From positions 1 through 34,118 of the forward strand of contig CAMUZZ010000011.1 in the NCBI GenBank assembly GCA_947165355.1: a stretch of 34,118 nucleotides of DNA. Direction: 5' to 3'. Under the pieces are notes generated by a model. That model worked only from the letters and a program-made list of their open reading frames with translations, was not told where the DNA came from and did no database searches. This DNA is from an uncultured Clostridium sp. Lineage in GTDB: Bacteria > Bacillota > Clostridia > TANB77 > CAG-508. A program made the translations under genes and the position numbers. Below are positions 26,724 to 34,118 of this stretch, one piece after another (within the stretch, counting starts at the first letter, position 1; each line of letters begins with the position of its first letter).

Positions 26724-27206
26724 ATGTCAGGTGCTATAATGAACAAAGTTTGGGATTTATTTGGTATGGATACCACTGAAGATAAAGAAGAAAATGAGTA
26801 CGAGTACGAGGATTACGAGCAAGAAGAAGAAAATGTTGAAGAGAAAAAAACATGGGGAAAACGTAATACAAAGTTATTAAGTTTACCACAAGCTCAACAA
26901 GTGAAAATGGTTATTTCTCAACCAACAAGCTTCGAACAATCTGAAAGTATTTGTGACTTATTAAAAGAGAAAAAATCAGTAATAGTAAATTTAGAATATG
27001 TTAACAAAGATGTTGCTAGACGTATAATAGACGTAGTTAGCGGAGCTGTTCATGCTTTAGATGGACATATGCAAAAAGTATCAAATTCAATATTCTTAAT
27101 AGCTCCATTTAATTATGATATAACAACAGAAATGGCAAGAGAAGAAATTAAAAATAAACTTTCTGTATCTTGGCTAAAAAACAATAACAATGTTCCAAAT
27201 GAATAA
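26724..27206 (+). CDS. sepF: Cell division protein SepF
   Basis: Membrane-associated FtsZ-binding protein that helps anchor and align the Z ring in Gram-positives. 160 residues. An N-terminal amphipathic membrane-targeting helix (VWDLFGM) is followed by a very acidic linker (about 18-45) and the globular SepF domain, with VNLEYVNKDVARRIIDVVSG (read in two parts) and the final NSIFLIAPFNYDIT. ATG26724 has TAGGAGG upstream. It has its own promoter and is followed 24 nt later by divIVA, the standard division-cluster order. Confidence 0.95.
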   Translation: MSGAIMNKVWDLFGMDTTEDKEENEYEYEDYEQEEENVEEKKTWGKRNTKLLSLPQAQQVKMVISQPTSFEQSESICDLLKEKKSVIVNLEYVNKDVARRIIDVVSGAVHALDGHMQKVSNSIFLIAPFNYDITTEMAREEIKNKLSVSWLKNNNNVPNE

Positions 27207-27230
27207 ATTTGGATATAGGAGGGAAGTAGT

Positions 27231-27678
27231 ATGATTACACCTTTAGATATTGAAAATAAAAAATTCTCTAAACGGATGGAATGGATATAGTGTAGAAGAG
27301 GTTGATGATTTTCTAGATCAATTAACTGTTGAATTAGAAAAGAAATGCAAAGAGCTATCTACAACAACAAAAGAAGTAGAAACATTAAGACAAGAATTAG
27401 AGCATTACAGAGGAATGGAATCAACCATTCAAAATACTTTAGTTATAGCTCAATCAGCTGCTGACGAAGTTAAAAATAATGCTAAACAACAAGCTAATCA
27501 AATTATAAAAGATGCAGAAGGAACAGCAAGACAATCTGTTGAAACACTTTCTCAATCTATAGTAATTAAGAAAAAAGAGCTTGAAGATCTAGATAAGCAA
27601 TTAGATGTATTTAGAGCAAAAATGGAATCACTATTAATCTCTCAATTAGAATTAATAAAAGATACAAAAAAAGATTAA
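27231..27678 (+). CDS. divIVA: DivIVA, split by an apparent +1 frameshift at codon 15 (CGG)
   Basis: Coiled-coil protein that binds curved membrane at septa and poles. ATG27231 has a strong GGAGGG site and encodes the conserved leader MITPLDIENKKFSK. Codon 15 is CGG, and reading on in that frame meets TAG four codons later. Skipping one base (27273) restores GWNGYSVEEVDDFLDQL and the coiled coil up to 27678, giving 148 residues. With this shift the spacing matches B. subtilis DivIVA exactly (FTKSFRGY against FSKGWNGY). In the downstream frame the only upstream start is TTG27250, which lacks a ribosome site and loses the conserved leader; a TGA overlaps the true ATG. Explanations are programmed or starvation-driven frameshift at CGG, sequence error or pseudogene. 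The same event in rsmD favours the first. Confidence 0.85.
27270..27277 (+). promoter_or_regulatory. Candidate +1 recoding site AAA-CGG-AT in divIVA
   Basis: Frame 0 reads AAA CGG ATG; the product frame reads AAA (C) GGA TGG. CGG occurs in frame nowhere in the intact AT-rich genes of the window. No stop codon, internal Shine-Dalgarno or obvious downstream hairpin accompanies it, unlike the prfB site. Confidence 0.6.
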
Positions 27679-27696
27679 TATATATTTTAACTAAAG

Positions 27697-27731
27697 AAAA
27701 ACAGGGGAATAGATTTATTGCCTCTGTTTTT
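27697..27731 (+). terminator. Intrinsic terminator after divIVA
   Basis: Stem AAAAACAGGGG paired with CCTCTGTTTTT (one G-T pair), 13-nt loop, the T-run forming the 3' arm, 19 nt past the stop. Confidence 0.8.
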
Positions 27732-27811
27732 GATTTTTGTAATTCAAAAATATAAACAATAGATTTTACTAAAGTTTTATAAGGTGCAAAAGAATTTATA
27801 TGTTTCTGGTA

Positions 27812-27830
27812 AAATATTACAAAAATATTA
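27812..27830 (+). repeat. 19-bp repeat AAATATTACAAAAATATTA, copy 2
   Basis: Exact second copy of 26576-26594, here about 30 nt upstream of the rsmD promoter. Both copies precede the promoter of a transcription unit that contains a CGG frameshift gene. Confidence 0.4.
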
Positions 27831-27858
27831 AATATATGTGACATTTTAGCTATAAATA

Positions 27859-27886
27859 TTGACATATCTATATTTAGATATAAAAT
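27859..27886 (+). promoter_or_regulatory. SigA-type promoter for rsmD
   Basis: TTGACA (27859-27864), 16-nt spacer, TAAAAT (27881-27886). The rsmD ATG is 36 nt further on, with GGGAGA as ribosome site. It shows that rsmD is expressed separately from divIVA, so the two frameshifts are in different transcripts. Confidence 0.65.
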
Positions 27887-27921
27887 GTACTAAGAATTCA
27901 TAAGGAATGTGGGAGAATTGT

Positions 27922-28483
27922 ATGAGAGTTATCAGCCGGTAGTGCAAGAGGTACAAAGTTAAACTCAATAGATAGTGCATTAACTAGGCCAACTCTAGAC
28001 AGAGTTAAGGAATCTTTGTTTAATATTATAAACAATAGAATACCTGATTCTACTATTCTAGATTTGTTTGCCGGAAGTGGTGCAATAGGAATTGAATTTC
28101 TAAGTAGAGGATGTAAAAAAGCATATTTTTGTGACAAATCACATGATGCTATAAAATATGTATATAGTAACCTTAAGAAAACAAAATTAGAAGACAATGC
28201 CATTGTTATTAACAAGGAATATGATAAAGCTTTAATTGATTTAAAAAACTTAAATGTAAAATTTGATATAATTTTTTTAGATCCACCATACAATTTAAAT
28301 ATTTCAAAAGATGCTATAAACCAGGTGCTAGAATATGAATTATTAAATGAAAATGGAATAATTATAGTAGAAACAGATGATAAAGAAAGAGAAATTGAGA
28401 GTTTAAAAAATATGGATATAAATATTTACGACATTAGAAAATACGGAAGAGCAAATCTTATATTCTTAACTGAAAGGGGTTAA
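27922..28483 (+). CDS. rsmD: 16S rRNA (guanine966-N2)-methyltransferase RsmD, apparent +1 frameshift at codon 6 (CGG)
   Basis: SAM-dependent methylase of G966 in 16S rRNA, next to the P site. ATG27922 encodes MRVIS, then CGG directly followed by TAG. Dropping one base (27937) gives GSARGTKLNSIDSALTRP, TLDRVKESLFNI, the SAM motif LDLFAGSGAIGIE and the catalytic LDPPYN, up to 28483: 186 residues, the normal length. The expected family N-terminus is MRVIxG(x)nRPTxxxVKES, so one Gly at the shift site keeps the register exactly. The product frame has a TGA overlapping the ATG and no start codon before the shift. A start at TTG28016 would delete conserved RPTxxxVKES. coaD, the common downstream partner, is missing. 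Probably recoded; otherwise a one-base error or a pseudogene. Confidence 0.85.
27934..27941 (+). promoter_or_regulatory. Candidate +1 recoding site AGC-CGG-TA in rsmD
   Basis: Frame 0 reads AGC CGG TAG (stop); the product frame reads AGC (C) GGT AGT. As in divIVA, CGG is the stalled codon and the next frame offers a Gly GGN codon. The stop right after CGG prevents any longer frame-0 product. The preceding codon differs from divIVA (AGC, not AAA), so slippage of one particular P-site tRNA is not the common factor. Confidence 0.6.
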
Positions 28484-28486
28484 ACA

Positions 28487-28924
28487 ATGGAAATATTTAC
28501 ATTACTAGAAAACATAGAAGACATATTAGAAAAAAGTAAAAATGTGCCGTTTTCAAACAAGGCAATGATAGATAAAGATGAAGTATTAGAAATAATTAGC
28601 GAAATAAGACTTAAATTACCAGAGGAATTAAAACAAGCTAAATGGATAAAAGAAGAAAGACAAAGAATTTTGGTAGAAGCACAAAAAGAAGCAGATGATA
28701 TAGTAAAAGAGGCAGAAAATAGAATTATATCTATGATTGACGAGCATGAAATAACAAAGAAAGCATACGAGAAAAAGGCTGAGATTATTGAAACTGCAAA
28801 CGAAATGTCAAGAGAAATATCAAAAGGTACAAAAGATTATGCAGATAATGTATTAAATGGAATAGAAGTAGCTCTACAAGATGCTTTAAAAATAATACAA
28901 AATAATCGTAGTGAACTTAAATAA
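28487..28924 (+). CDS. Coiled-coil protein, V-ATPase subunit E/H-like helical fold
   Basis: 145 residues, nearly all charged helix, no membrane segment. A long coiled coil covers about 45-140 with QRILVEAQKEADDIVKEAEN, the alternating Ala/Glu/Lys pattern that leads to automatic annotation as an ATPase stalk subunit. There is no ATP synthase cluster here, so that label should not be taken as function. In Clostridia a gene of this type is commonly found after rsmD/coaD; its role is unknown. It begins 3 nt after the rsmD stop with AAAGGGG inside the rsmD end, so it is coupled to rsmD and depends on the same transcript. A terminator follows. Confidence 0.65.
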   Translation: MEIFTLLENIEDILEKSKNVPFSNKAMIDKDEVLEIISEIRLKLPEELKQAKWIKEERQRILVEAQKEADDIVKEAENRIISMIDEHEITKKAYEKKAEIIETANEMSREISKGTKDYADNVLNGIEVALQDALKIIQNNRSELK

Positions 28925-28933
28925 TAATGAATC

Positions 28934-28979
28934 AGTAATCGGAAGTTATATTAATTCTATGTATCCGATTACTTTTTTT
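28934..28979 (+). terminator. Intrinsic terminator after the rsmD operon
   Basis: Ten-base perfect stem AGTAATCGGA / TCCGATTACT with a 20-nt AT-rich loop and a run of seven T. Confidence 0.85.
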
Positions 28980-29005
28980 AGTTGATAGAATGGAGGAAAC
29001 GCTAG

Positions 29006-31318
29006 ATGGCAAGAAAACGTAGAAGACAAAGCAAAAAAAGTGGTTTTAAATTGAATGATGATATAGCTGTTGTATTACTTATTATAGTAGGTATAACACT
29101 TGCTATTTTGGTATATGGAAACTCGGGGTACATGGGTAATATGCTAAATGAGGTGTTAGGTGGATTATTTGGAGGATTTAAATTATTGGTTCCAATTATT
29201 CCTTTTGTTTGGGTTTTGTATATGATAAGCAAACGCAAAGAAGATTTAAAGCACAAACTTATTCCATCTGGTATTTTAATTGTTTGTTTTATGATAATGT
29301 CAACATTATTTCAAATATTAGGTAATAGACTTGAATATAATGTTTCATTTTCTGAGGTTTTAGACAGGGCATATTATATTGGAACGGCTAAAAGTGATAA
29401 TGGTGCAGGAGCTATAGGTGCTGCTCTAACGTTTCCTATAGTTAAGTTGTTTGCTCCTATTGCAGCGCTTATTATAGTTATTGGAATAGCTATTGTGGTT
29501 ATTGTTTTTGTTTTCAAGTTAAAACCATTAGAATTTCTTTCGAATTTATTTGAAAAAATACATAGTGATGAAGATGATGAACAAGATGATGAAAAAGCTG
29601 CAAACAAAAAACAAGATAATGTAGTACATGAAACAGCAAGAGAGCGTAGAGAACGTGAAAAAGAAGAGCGTAAAATGGAAGCTCTTAAAGTTGATGAACA
29701 GCTTACAATTAGTGGAGTAAGCGAAGAAAACAAGAATCACAAAAGTGAAGGTTATATAGAAAAAAATCTATTTAAACAAGAAGAAGCTGAAAAAGAAGAT
29801 AAAACTAAAGAAGTACTTCAACTTGAGCATGCATTAGTTGTTGAGGATGAACATTATGAATATCCTCCTGTAGAATTATTAGGAACTAATCCTAAAAAAG
29901 CTAACAAAGGAAGTGCAAAAATGCTTGCAGATACAGCAGCAAAATTGCAAAAAACTTTGTATAGTTTTGGAGTTTCTGCTAAAGTTGAGAATGTTTCTGT
30001 TGGTCCAACTATTACAAGATATGAACTTAAACCAGCAGAGGGAACAAGAGTAAGTAAAATTGCTAATTTAGCTGATGATATTGCTTTAAATCTTGCTGCC
30101 GAAACAATAAGAATTGAAGCTCCAATTCCTGGTAAACAAGCTGTTGGTATTGAGGTTCCAAATTCTGAAAAAATGGCAGTTCACCTAAGAGAAGTTATAG
30201 AAAGTCCAGAATTTGAAGATAATAAATCGAAATTAAGTGTTGCTTTAGGTAAAGATGTTGCAGGTAAAACTATAGTAGCAGACATAGCTAAAATGCCACA
30301 CGTACTTATTGCAGGTTCTACTGGATCTGGTAAGAGTGTTTGTATAAATACAATAATTACAAGTATAATATATAATGCTAAGCCTAGCGAGGTTAAACTT
30401 GTTATGGTTGATCCTAAGGTGGTTGAATTGTCTGTGTACAATGGAATTCCACACTTATTAATTCCTGTTGTTACAGATCCTAAAAAAGCAGCTGGTGCTC
30501 TTGCTTGGGCTGTTCAAGAAATGGATGATAGATATTTAAAATTTGCCAACAAAGGTGTAAGAGATTTAAAAGGATATAATAAAGCTATTGAAGAAGAAAA
30601 TGAAAATGCTAAGTTACCGCAAATTGTAATAATTATAGACGAGCTTGCAGACTTAATGATGGTTGCTGCAAAAGAAGTTGAAGAGGCAATATGTAGATTA
30701 GCTCAAAAAGCTAGAGCAGCTGGAATGCACTTAGTTATTGCAACACAAAGACCATCGGTTGATGTTATTACAGGTTTAATAAAGGCAAATGTACCTTCAA
30801 GAATTGCTTTTGCTGTTTCTTCACAAGTTGATTCAAGAACAATACTAGATAGCGCAGGAGCTGAAAAGCTATTAGGAAAAGGTGATATGTTATATTATCC
30901 TGCTGGTTCATCAAAACCAATGAGAGCTCAAGGCGCATTTGTATCTGATGATGAGGTTGAGAAAATTGTTAGCTTTATTAAGATGAATGCTGGAGAAGTT
31001 AAATATAGCGAAGATATCATGGATACCATTGAAAAAAGCAATAAATCAGATAAAGAATTACTAGAAGCTGAAGAAAATGATAACGAGGCTGATCCATTCT
31101 TAGAAGAGGCAATTGAAACTGTAATTGAAACAGGACAAGCTTCAACATCATTTATTCAAAGAAAGTTTAAAGTAGGATATGCAAGAGCAGGAAGAATAAT
31201 TGATCAGATGGAGGAAAGAGGAATTATTTCTGGATACAAGGGAAGTAAACCAAGAGAAGTTTTAATGAGCAGAGAGAGATGGGAAGAACTTAAAATGCAA
31301 AGTGGAGAAGACATGTAA
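29006..31318 (+). CDS. ftsK: DNA translocase FtsK/SpoIIIE
   Basis: Septal double-stranded DNA pump that clears chromosome ends at division and, in spore-formers, moves DNA into the forespore. 770 residues. A basic N-terminus precedes about four membrane helices (20-175), then a charged linker (about 180-290), the alpha/beta motor, and the gamma winged helix ([21 protein letters not shown], read in parts, near 713-733) that reads polar DNA motifs. Walker A GSTGSGKS is at 437-444 and Walker [12 protein letters not shown] has Asp545/Glu546. [20 protein letters not shown] is also typical. ATG29006 follows TGGAGGAA. Cannot be told apart from SpoIIIE by sequence. No clear promoter between the terminator at 28979 and the start. 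Confidence 0.96.
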   Translation: MARKRRRQSKKSGFKLNDDIAVVLLIIVGITLAILVYGNSGYMGNMLNEVLGGLFGGFKLLVPIIPFVWVLYMISKRKEDLKHKLIPSGILIVCFMIMSTLFQILGNRLEYNVSFSEVLDRAYYIGTAKSDNGAGAIGAALTFPIVKLFAPIAALIIVIGIAIVVIVFVFKLKPLEFLSNLFEKIHSDEDDEQDDEKAANKKQDNVVHETARERREREKEERKMEALKVDEQLTISGVSEENKNHKSEGYIEKNLFKQEEAEKEDKTKEVLQLEHALVVEDEHYEYPPVELLGTNPKKANKGSAKMLADTAAKLQKTLYSFGVSAKVENVSVGPTITRYELKPAEGTRVSKIANLADDIALNLAAETIRIEAPIPGKQAVGIEVPNSEKMAVHLREVIESPEFEDNKSKLSVALGKDVAGKTIVADIAKMPHVLIAGSTGSGKSVCINTIITSIIYNAKPSEVKLVMVDPKVVELSVYNGIPHLLIPVVTDPKKAAGALAWAVQEMDDRYLKFANKGVRDLKGYNKAIEEENENAKLPQIVIIIDELADLMMVAAKEVEEAICRLAQKARAAGMHLVIATQRPSVDVITGLIKANVPSRIAFAVSSQVDSRTILDSAGAEKLLGKGDMLYYPAGSSKPMRAQGAFVSDDEVEKIVSFIKMNAGEVKYSEDIMDTIEKSNKSDKELLEAEENDNEADPFLEEAIETVIETGQASTSFIQRKFKVGYARAGRIIDQMEERGIISGYKGSKPREVLMSRERWEELKMQSGEDM

Positions 31319-31332
31319 AGGAGAGAAACAAT

Positions 31333-32853
31333 TTGAGGAGTAAGGAAAATTTATTTTCTAAAGGTAATCAAGATACTTTTTTTGAAGAAATAATTGAAAA
31401 AAAATATTTCAGTGATGAAGTAAAAAGCCTAATTCTAAATATACTTTATAAAATAAATATATCATACAAAGATTACTCTAAAATAAAGTACGATGTCAAA
31501 CAAAAAAACGAAATAATTTCTGAAATTTCGAATATAATTAATGAAGATTGCAACATTATAGAGCTAGATTCTAAAAGCAAAAAAAATGAATATACTATCG
31601 ATAAAAAAGAGAAAAAAATAACAGTTTTTCCAAATGAAATACCGTTAATAGAAGCCTTATATTGTATTGATAACGGCAGTACAGAAAAAATAAAATCGTT
31701 TTTAAATAAGGCTTTTTTATCGACTTTAAATAGAGGACGTGTACTAGATGCAGCAGAAATAATAAGAGATTTTAATGGATGGTCTTGGACAAGTTCAATT
31801 GAAAACAATAATGATAGAATATTAAATATAATATACCAAAATTTAATTATTTTAATTGGAAGAAAACATCTTGAAGAAATAAAAAAATCTAAAAGCTTTA
31901 GAGATGATTTAATAAATAAATTACAAGAAATTTATGGAGAAAAAAAATCTGAAACTTTAATGAATAAACTGGATAAATGTTGTATACTTGCATATGTAAA
32001 TAGTAATAAAGATGGATTTAATGAACTTCAAAAGTATATTAAAAAGCAAGAAAAAATACTAGTTTTACTAGAAGATAAACCAAAGTATATATATAGAATT
32101 AAACAAAAAAATAATGACATAATGAATGAAGTTACAAAAATTAGCAACATATTAAGCAGTGATAAAAAACTGGAAAAAGTGTACATGCGTCCAGGAATTA
32201 AAGAAAAGTATAAGTATATGGATTCATATAGAGAGTACTTAGTAAAAATACAAAATTTAAAACTAAAACAAATTGAAAAAAATTCAGATTTAATAAATCC
32301 GTTTGAATACGAGAAACGAAAAATACAATTACAATATGAACTTAATTTGTTAAAAAGCATAGCAGAAATAAATATTAACAACGAAGTAATTTACAAGAAT
32401 ATAATTGATTTGCAAAGATTAGTAATTTCTTGTTTTTACAAAAAAATAGAAATATTTGAATTAAGAAAAGAGTTATTAAATTTGGTTCATGAATTACGAT
32501 ATTACAATTATACACCGATAGATGAAAATTTGTGTATAAAGGACATAAAAGAGCTGGAAGTAGATATAAGAAATGTACAATTTAAAATTATTTCTAAGCT
32601 TTCGGATGCTAAAGTAATAGAAAGTTTTTCTACAGATTACAACATAAACTATTTAATACTTAAATACATGTTTATAACTAAAACAATTAATTTAAACAAA
32701 TTATACGTAAAAATTAGCTACGATAATAAAAAACTTAGGTTACAGTATTACGATGAAAACGAATTTGAAAGCGAAATTACTATAAACTTGAGTAAAGACG
32801 ATTTTGAACAAATATCGAAAAAGACAGGTAAAAAAATAAAATTATTTATTTAG
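31333..32853 (+). CDS. 506-residue hypothetical protein, unknown family
   Basis: I do not recognise this protein. It is very rich in Lys, Ile, Asn and Glu, lacks signal peptide and membrane helices, and appears mostly helical. Segments at about 225-270 and 310-380 could be coiled coils. The C-terminal 60 residues look more beta-rich (LYVKISYDNKKLRLQYYDE, then ESEITINLSKDDFEQI). No nucleotide-binding or metal motif stands out; GRGRVLDAAEIIRDFNGWSW-like residues (near 133-152) are the most distinctive. The start is TTG31333, 9 nt after AAAGGAGAG. It lies 14 nt after ftsK and 9 nt before the MBL nuclease, so it is part of that operon. Confidence 0.75.
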   Translation: MRSKENLFSKGNQDTFFEEIIEKKYFSDEVKSLILNILYKINISYKDYSKIKYDVKQKNEIISEISNIINEDCNIIELDSKSKKNEYTIDKKEKKITVFPNEIPLIEALYCIDNGSTEKIKSFLNKAFLSTLNRGRVLDAAEIIRDFNGWSWTSSIENNNDRILNIIYQNLIILIGRKHLEEIKKSKSFRDDLINKLQEIYGEKKSETLMNKLDKCCILAYVNSNKDGFNELQKYIKKQEKILVLLEDKPKYIYRIKQKNNDIMNEVTKISNILSSDKKLEKVYMRPGIKEKYKYMDSYREYLVKIQNLKLKQIEKNSDLINPFEYEKRKIQLQYELNLLKSIAEININNEVIYKNIIDLQRLVISCFYKKIEIFELRKELLNLVHELRYYNYTPIDENLCIKDIKELEVDIRNVQFKIISKLSDAKVIESFSTDYNINYLILKYMFITKTINLNKLYVKISYDNKKLRLQYYDENEFESEITINLSKDDFEQISKKTGKKIKLFI

Positions 32854-32862
32854 GAGGTACAA

Positions 32863-34118
32863 ATGAAAATAACCTTTTATGGTGCTACGAAAACGGTTAC
32901 AGGATCAAACTTTTTAATTGAGGGAGCAGGAAGAAAATTCTTAGTAGATTGTGGATTATATCAAGGTTTAAGTAAGGAAGAAATTAAGAATGAAGAACCT
33001 TTTCCTTACGATGTTAACGATATAGATTTTATGTTATTAACTCATGCTCACATAGATCACTCTGGAAGAATTCCAAAGCTATATAAGGAAGGATACAGAA
33101 ATAAAATATACGCAACATATGCAACTTGCGATTTATGCGCAATAATGCTTCCAGACAGTGGACACATACAAGAAACTGAAACTGAATGGAAAAATAGAAA
33201 AAGAACACGTAGGGGTGACAAAATGCTTGAACCTATCTACGACTTCGAAACAGCAGTTAAATCTTTAGAGCTATTTAAAGGTGTTGCTTACGATAAAATA
33301 ATTGAACTAGATGATGACATTCACGTAAGATTTAGGGATGCTGGACACATGCTTGGATCTAGCATTATAGAAGTGTGGATAAGAGAAGAGGGAATAAACA
33401 AGAAAATTGTTTTTACAGGTGACTTAGGTAACAACGACATACCATTGCTTGCTGAACCAAGTGTAATTGATGAAGCAGATTACTTAATAATGGAGTCAAC
33501 ATATGGAAATAGACTACATATAAACAGTAATAACAAAGCTGAAGAGTTTATTGATATTGTAACAGACACAATAAGCAAAGGTGGAACAGTTGTTATACCT
33601 TCGTTTGCTGTTGGTAGAACTCAAGAGATTTTATTTGAATTAAACAAAATAAAGGAATCTGATGCAGACAGCCCAGAATTCAACCAAAAGTACGAGCAGT
33701 TGATGCATACGCCTGTTTATGTTGATAGCCCGCTTGCTATTTCTGCAACTGAAGTATTCAAAGAAAACATGGAACTGTTTGACGAAAAAACGCAGGAATT
33801 AATTAAAAGAGGAGACAATCCACTTGAATTTCCAGGATTACATTTTACGCAAACAGTTGATGAATCAAAGGCTTTAAATGAAAGTGATGAATCTTGTATA
33901 ATTATTTCGGCAAGTGGTATGTGCGAAGTTGGTAGAATAAAACATCACTTAAAACACAATATTTGGAATCCTAAAAATACAATTCTATTCGTTGGATATC
34001 AGGCTCAAGGAACCCTTGGAAGAAAGATAGTTGATGGGGCAAAAACAATAAAAATTTTTGGAGAAGAAGTTTCGGTACATGCAAATGTAAGATATATAGA
34101 AGGTTATTCGGGACACGC
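32863..34118 (+). CDS. MBL-fold/beta-CASP RNA-processing nuclease (3' end beyond window)
   Basis: 418 codons are visible before the window ends. The protein starts MKITFYGATKTVTGSNFLIE. Zinc ligands of the metallo-beta-lactamase fold are complete: THAHIDH (His61, His63, Asp65, His66), AGHMLGSS for the next His, and FTGDLGN for the bridging Asp. The beta-CASP part shows MESTYGNR, VVIPSFAVGRTQEIL, YVDSPLA and IISASGMCEVGR. This is the YSH1/CPSF-like group of bacterial MBL-fold RNA hydrolases (COG1236), not RNase J by its start and motif spacing. The substrate is probably RNA. ATG32863 has TAGGAGG upstream. Third gene of the ftsK operon. Confidence 0.92.
   Translation, partial: MKITFYGATKTVTGSNFLIEGAGRKFLVDCGLYQGLSKEEIKNEEPFPYDVNDIDFMLLTHAHIDHSGRIPKLYKEGYRNKIYATYATCDLCAIMLPDSGHIQETETEWKNRKRTRRGDKMLEPIYDFETAVKSLELFKGVAYDKIIELDDDIHVRFRDAGHMLGSSIIEVWIREEGINKKIVFTGDLGNNDIPLLAEPSVIDEADYLIMESTYGNRLHINSNNKAEEFIDIVTDTISKGGTVVIPSFAVGRTQEILFELNKIKESDADSPEFNQKYEQLMHTPVYVDSPLAISATEVFKENMELFDEKTQELIKRGDNPLEFPGLHFTQTVDESKALNESDESCIIISASGMCEVGRIKHHLKHNIWNPKNTILFVGYQAQGTLGRKIVDGAKTIKIFGEEVSVHANVRYIEGYSGH

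Noticed and set aside
27250-27678. divIVA starting at TTG27250 as a complete gene without frameshift
   Set aside because: No ribosome site at the right distance, and the conserved MITPLDIENKKFSK leader with its strong GGAGGG lies just upstream in the other frame.
28016-28483. rsmD starting at TTG28016 as a complete gene without frameshift
   Set aside because: No ribosome site, and it would lose the conserved MRVIxG and RPTxxxVKES parts that are encoded upstream.
1-34118. CRISPR arrays, tRNA/rRNA genes, insertion sequences or prophage genes
   Set aside because: None seen: no regularly spaced repeats, no transposase or integrase motifs, no tRNA-like cloverleaf noticed by eye.

Overview
The window is very AT-rich (about 30% G+C by eye, not computed) and carries a Gram-positive housekeeping set: gdpP, smc, radC-mreBCD-pbp2, sepF-divIVA and ftsK. 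It also has spoIIE, so the host looks like a low-GC, endospore-forming (or recently so) member of the Clostridia, probably uncultured. Nearly all genes lie on the + strand. The exceptions are a three-gene cluster of small proteins (17109-18006) and a 37-residue Cys-rich protein (21950-22063).

Layout. 1-229: end of a GC-rich licD-like gene whose composition does not match the rest. 471-1622: acpS and tatD. 1797-2747: secreted DUF348/G5/transglycosylase protein under a strong promoter. 2955-6228: AI-2E-type permease and c-di-AMP phosphodiesterase gdpP. 6431-11498: smc and an unusual protein-kinase-like gene. 11624-17066: DUF4321 gene, radC, mreB, mreC, mreD and pbp2 (cell elongation). 17109-18006: minus-strand cluster with a SigE-like promoter. 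18277-20757: spoIIE. 20877-21905: membrane-anchored Ig-like protein. 22208-26577: mutL, miaA and a HlyD-like gene. 26724-28924: sepF, divIVA, rsmD and a coiled-coil protein. 29006-34118: ftsK, an unknown 506-residue gene, and an MBL/beta-CASP nuclease that runs off the end.

Most striking observation. divIVA and rsmD, which are neighbours, both need a +1 frame change near the 5' end. In both the change falls exactly on a CGG codon: AAA-CGG-A in divIVA and AGC-CGG-T in rsmD. I checked every cgg triplet against the reading frame of each intact AT-rich gene (roughly 10,000 codons). I found no other in-frame CGG, although CGT, CGC and CGA are all used. The simplest reading is that CGG is unassigned or starved in this organism, and that the four bases CGGN are read as one residue (probably Gly) at these two places. 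The GC-rich licD fragment has three in-frame CGG codons in 75 sense codons, which supports it being foreign or mis-joined sequence.

Other points of interest are a MutL whose endonuclease motifs are all degenerate while the beta-clamp motif survives, small sporulation-type genes that standard gene callers are likely to miss, and two conserved-looking genes of unknown function.
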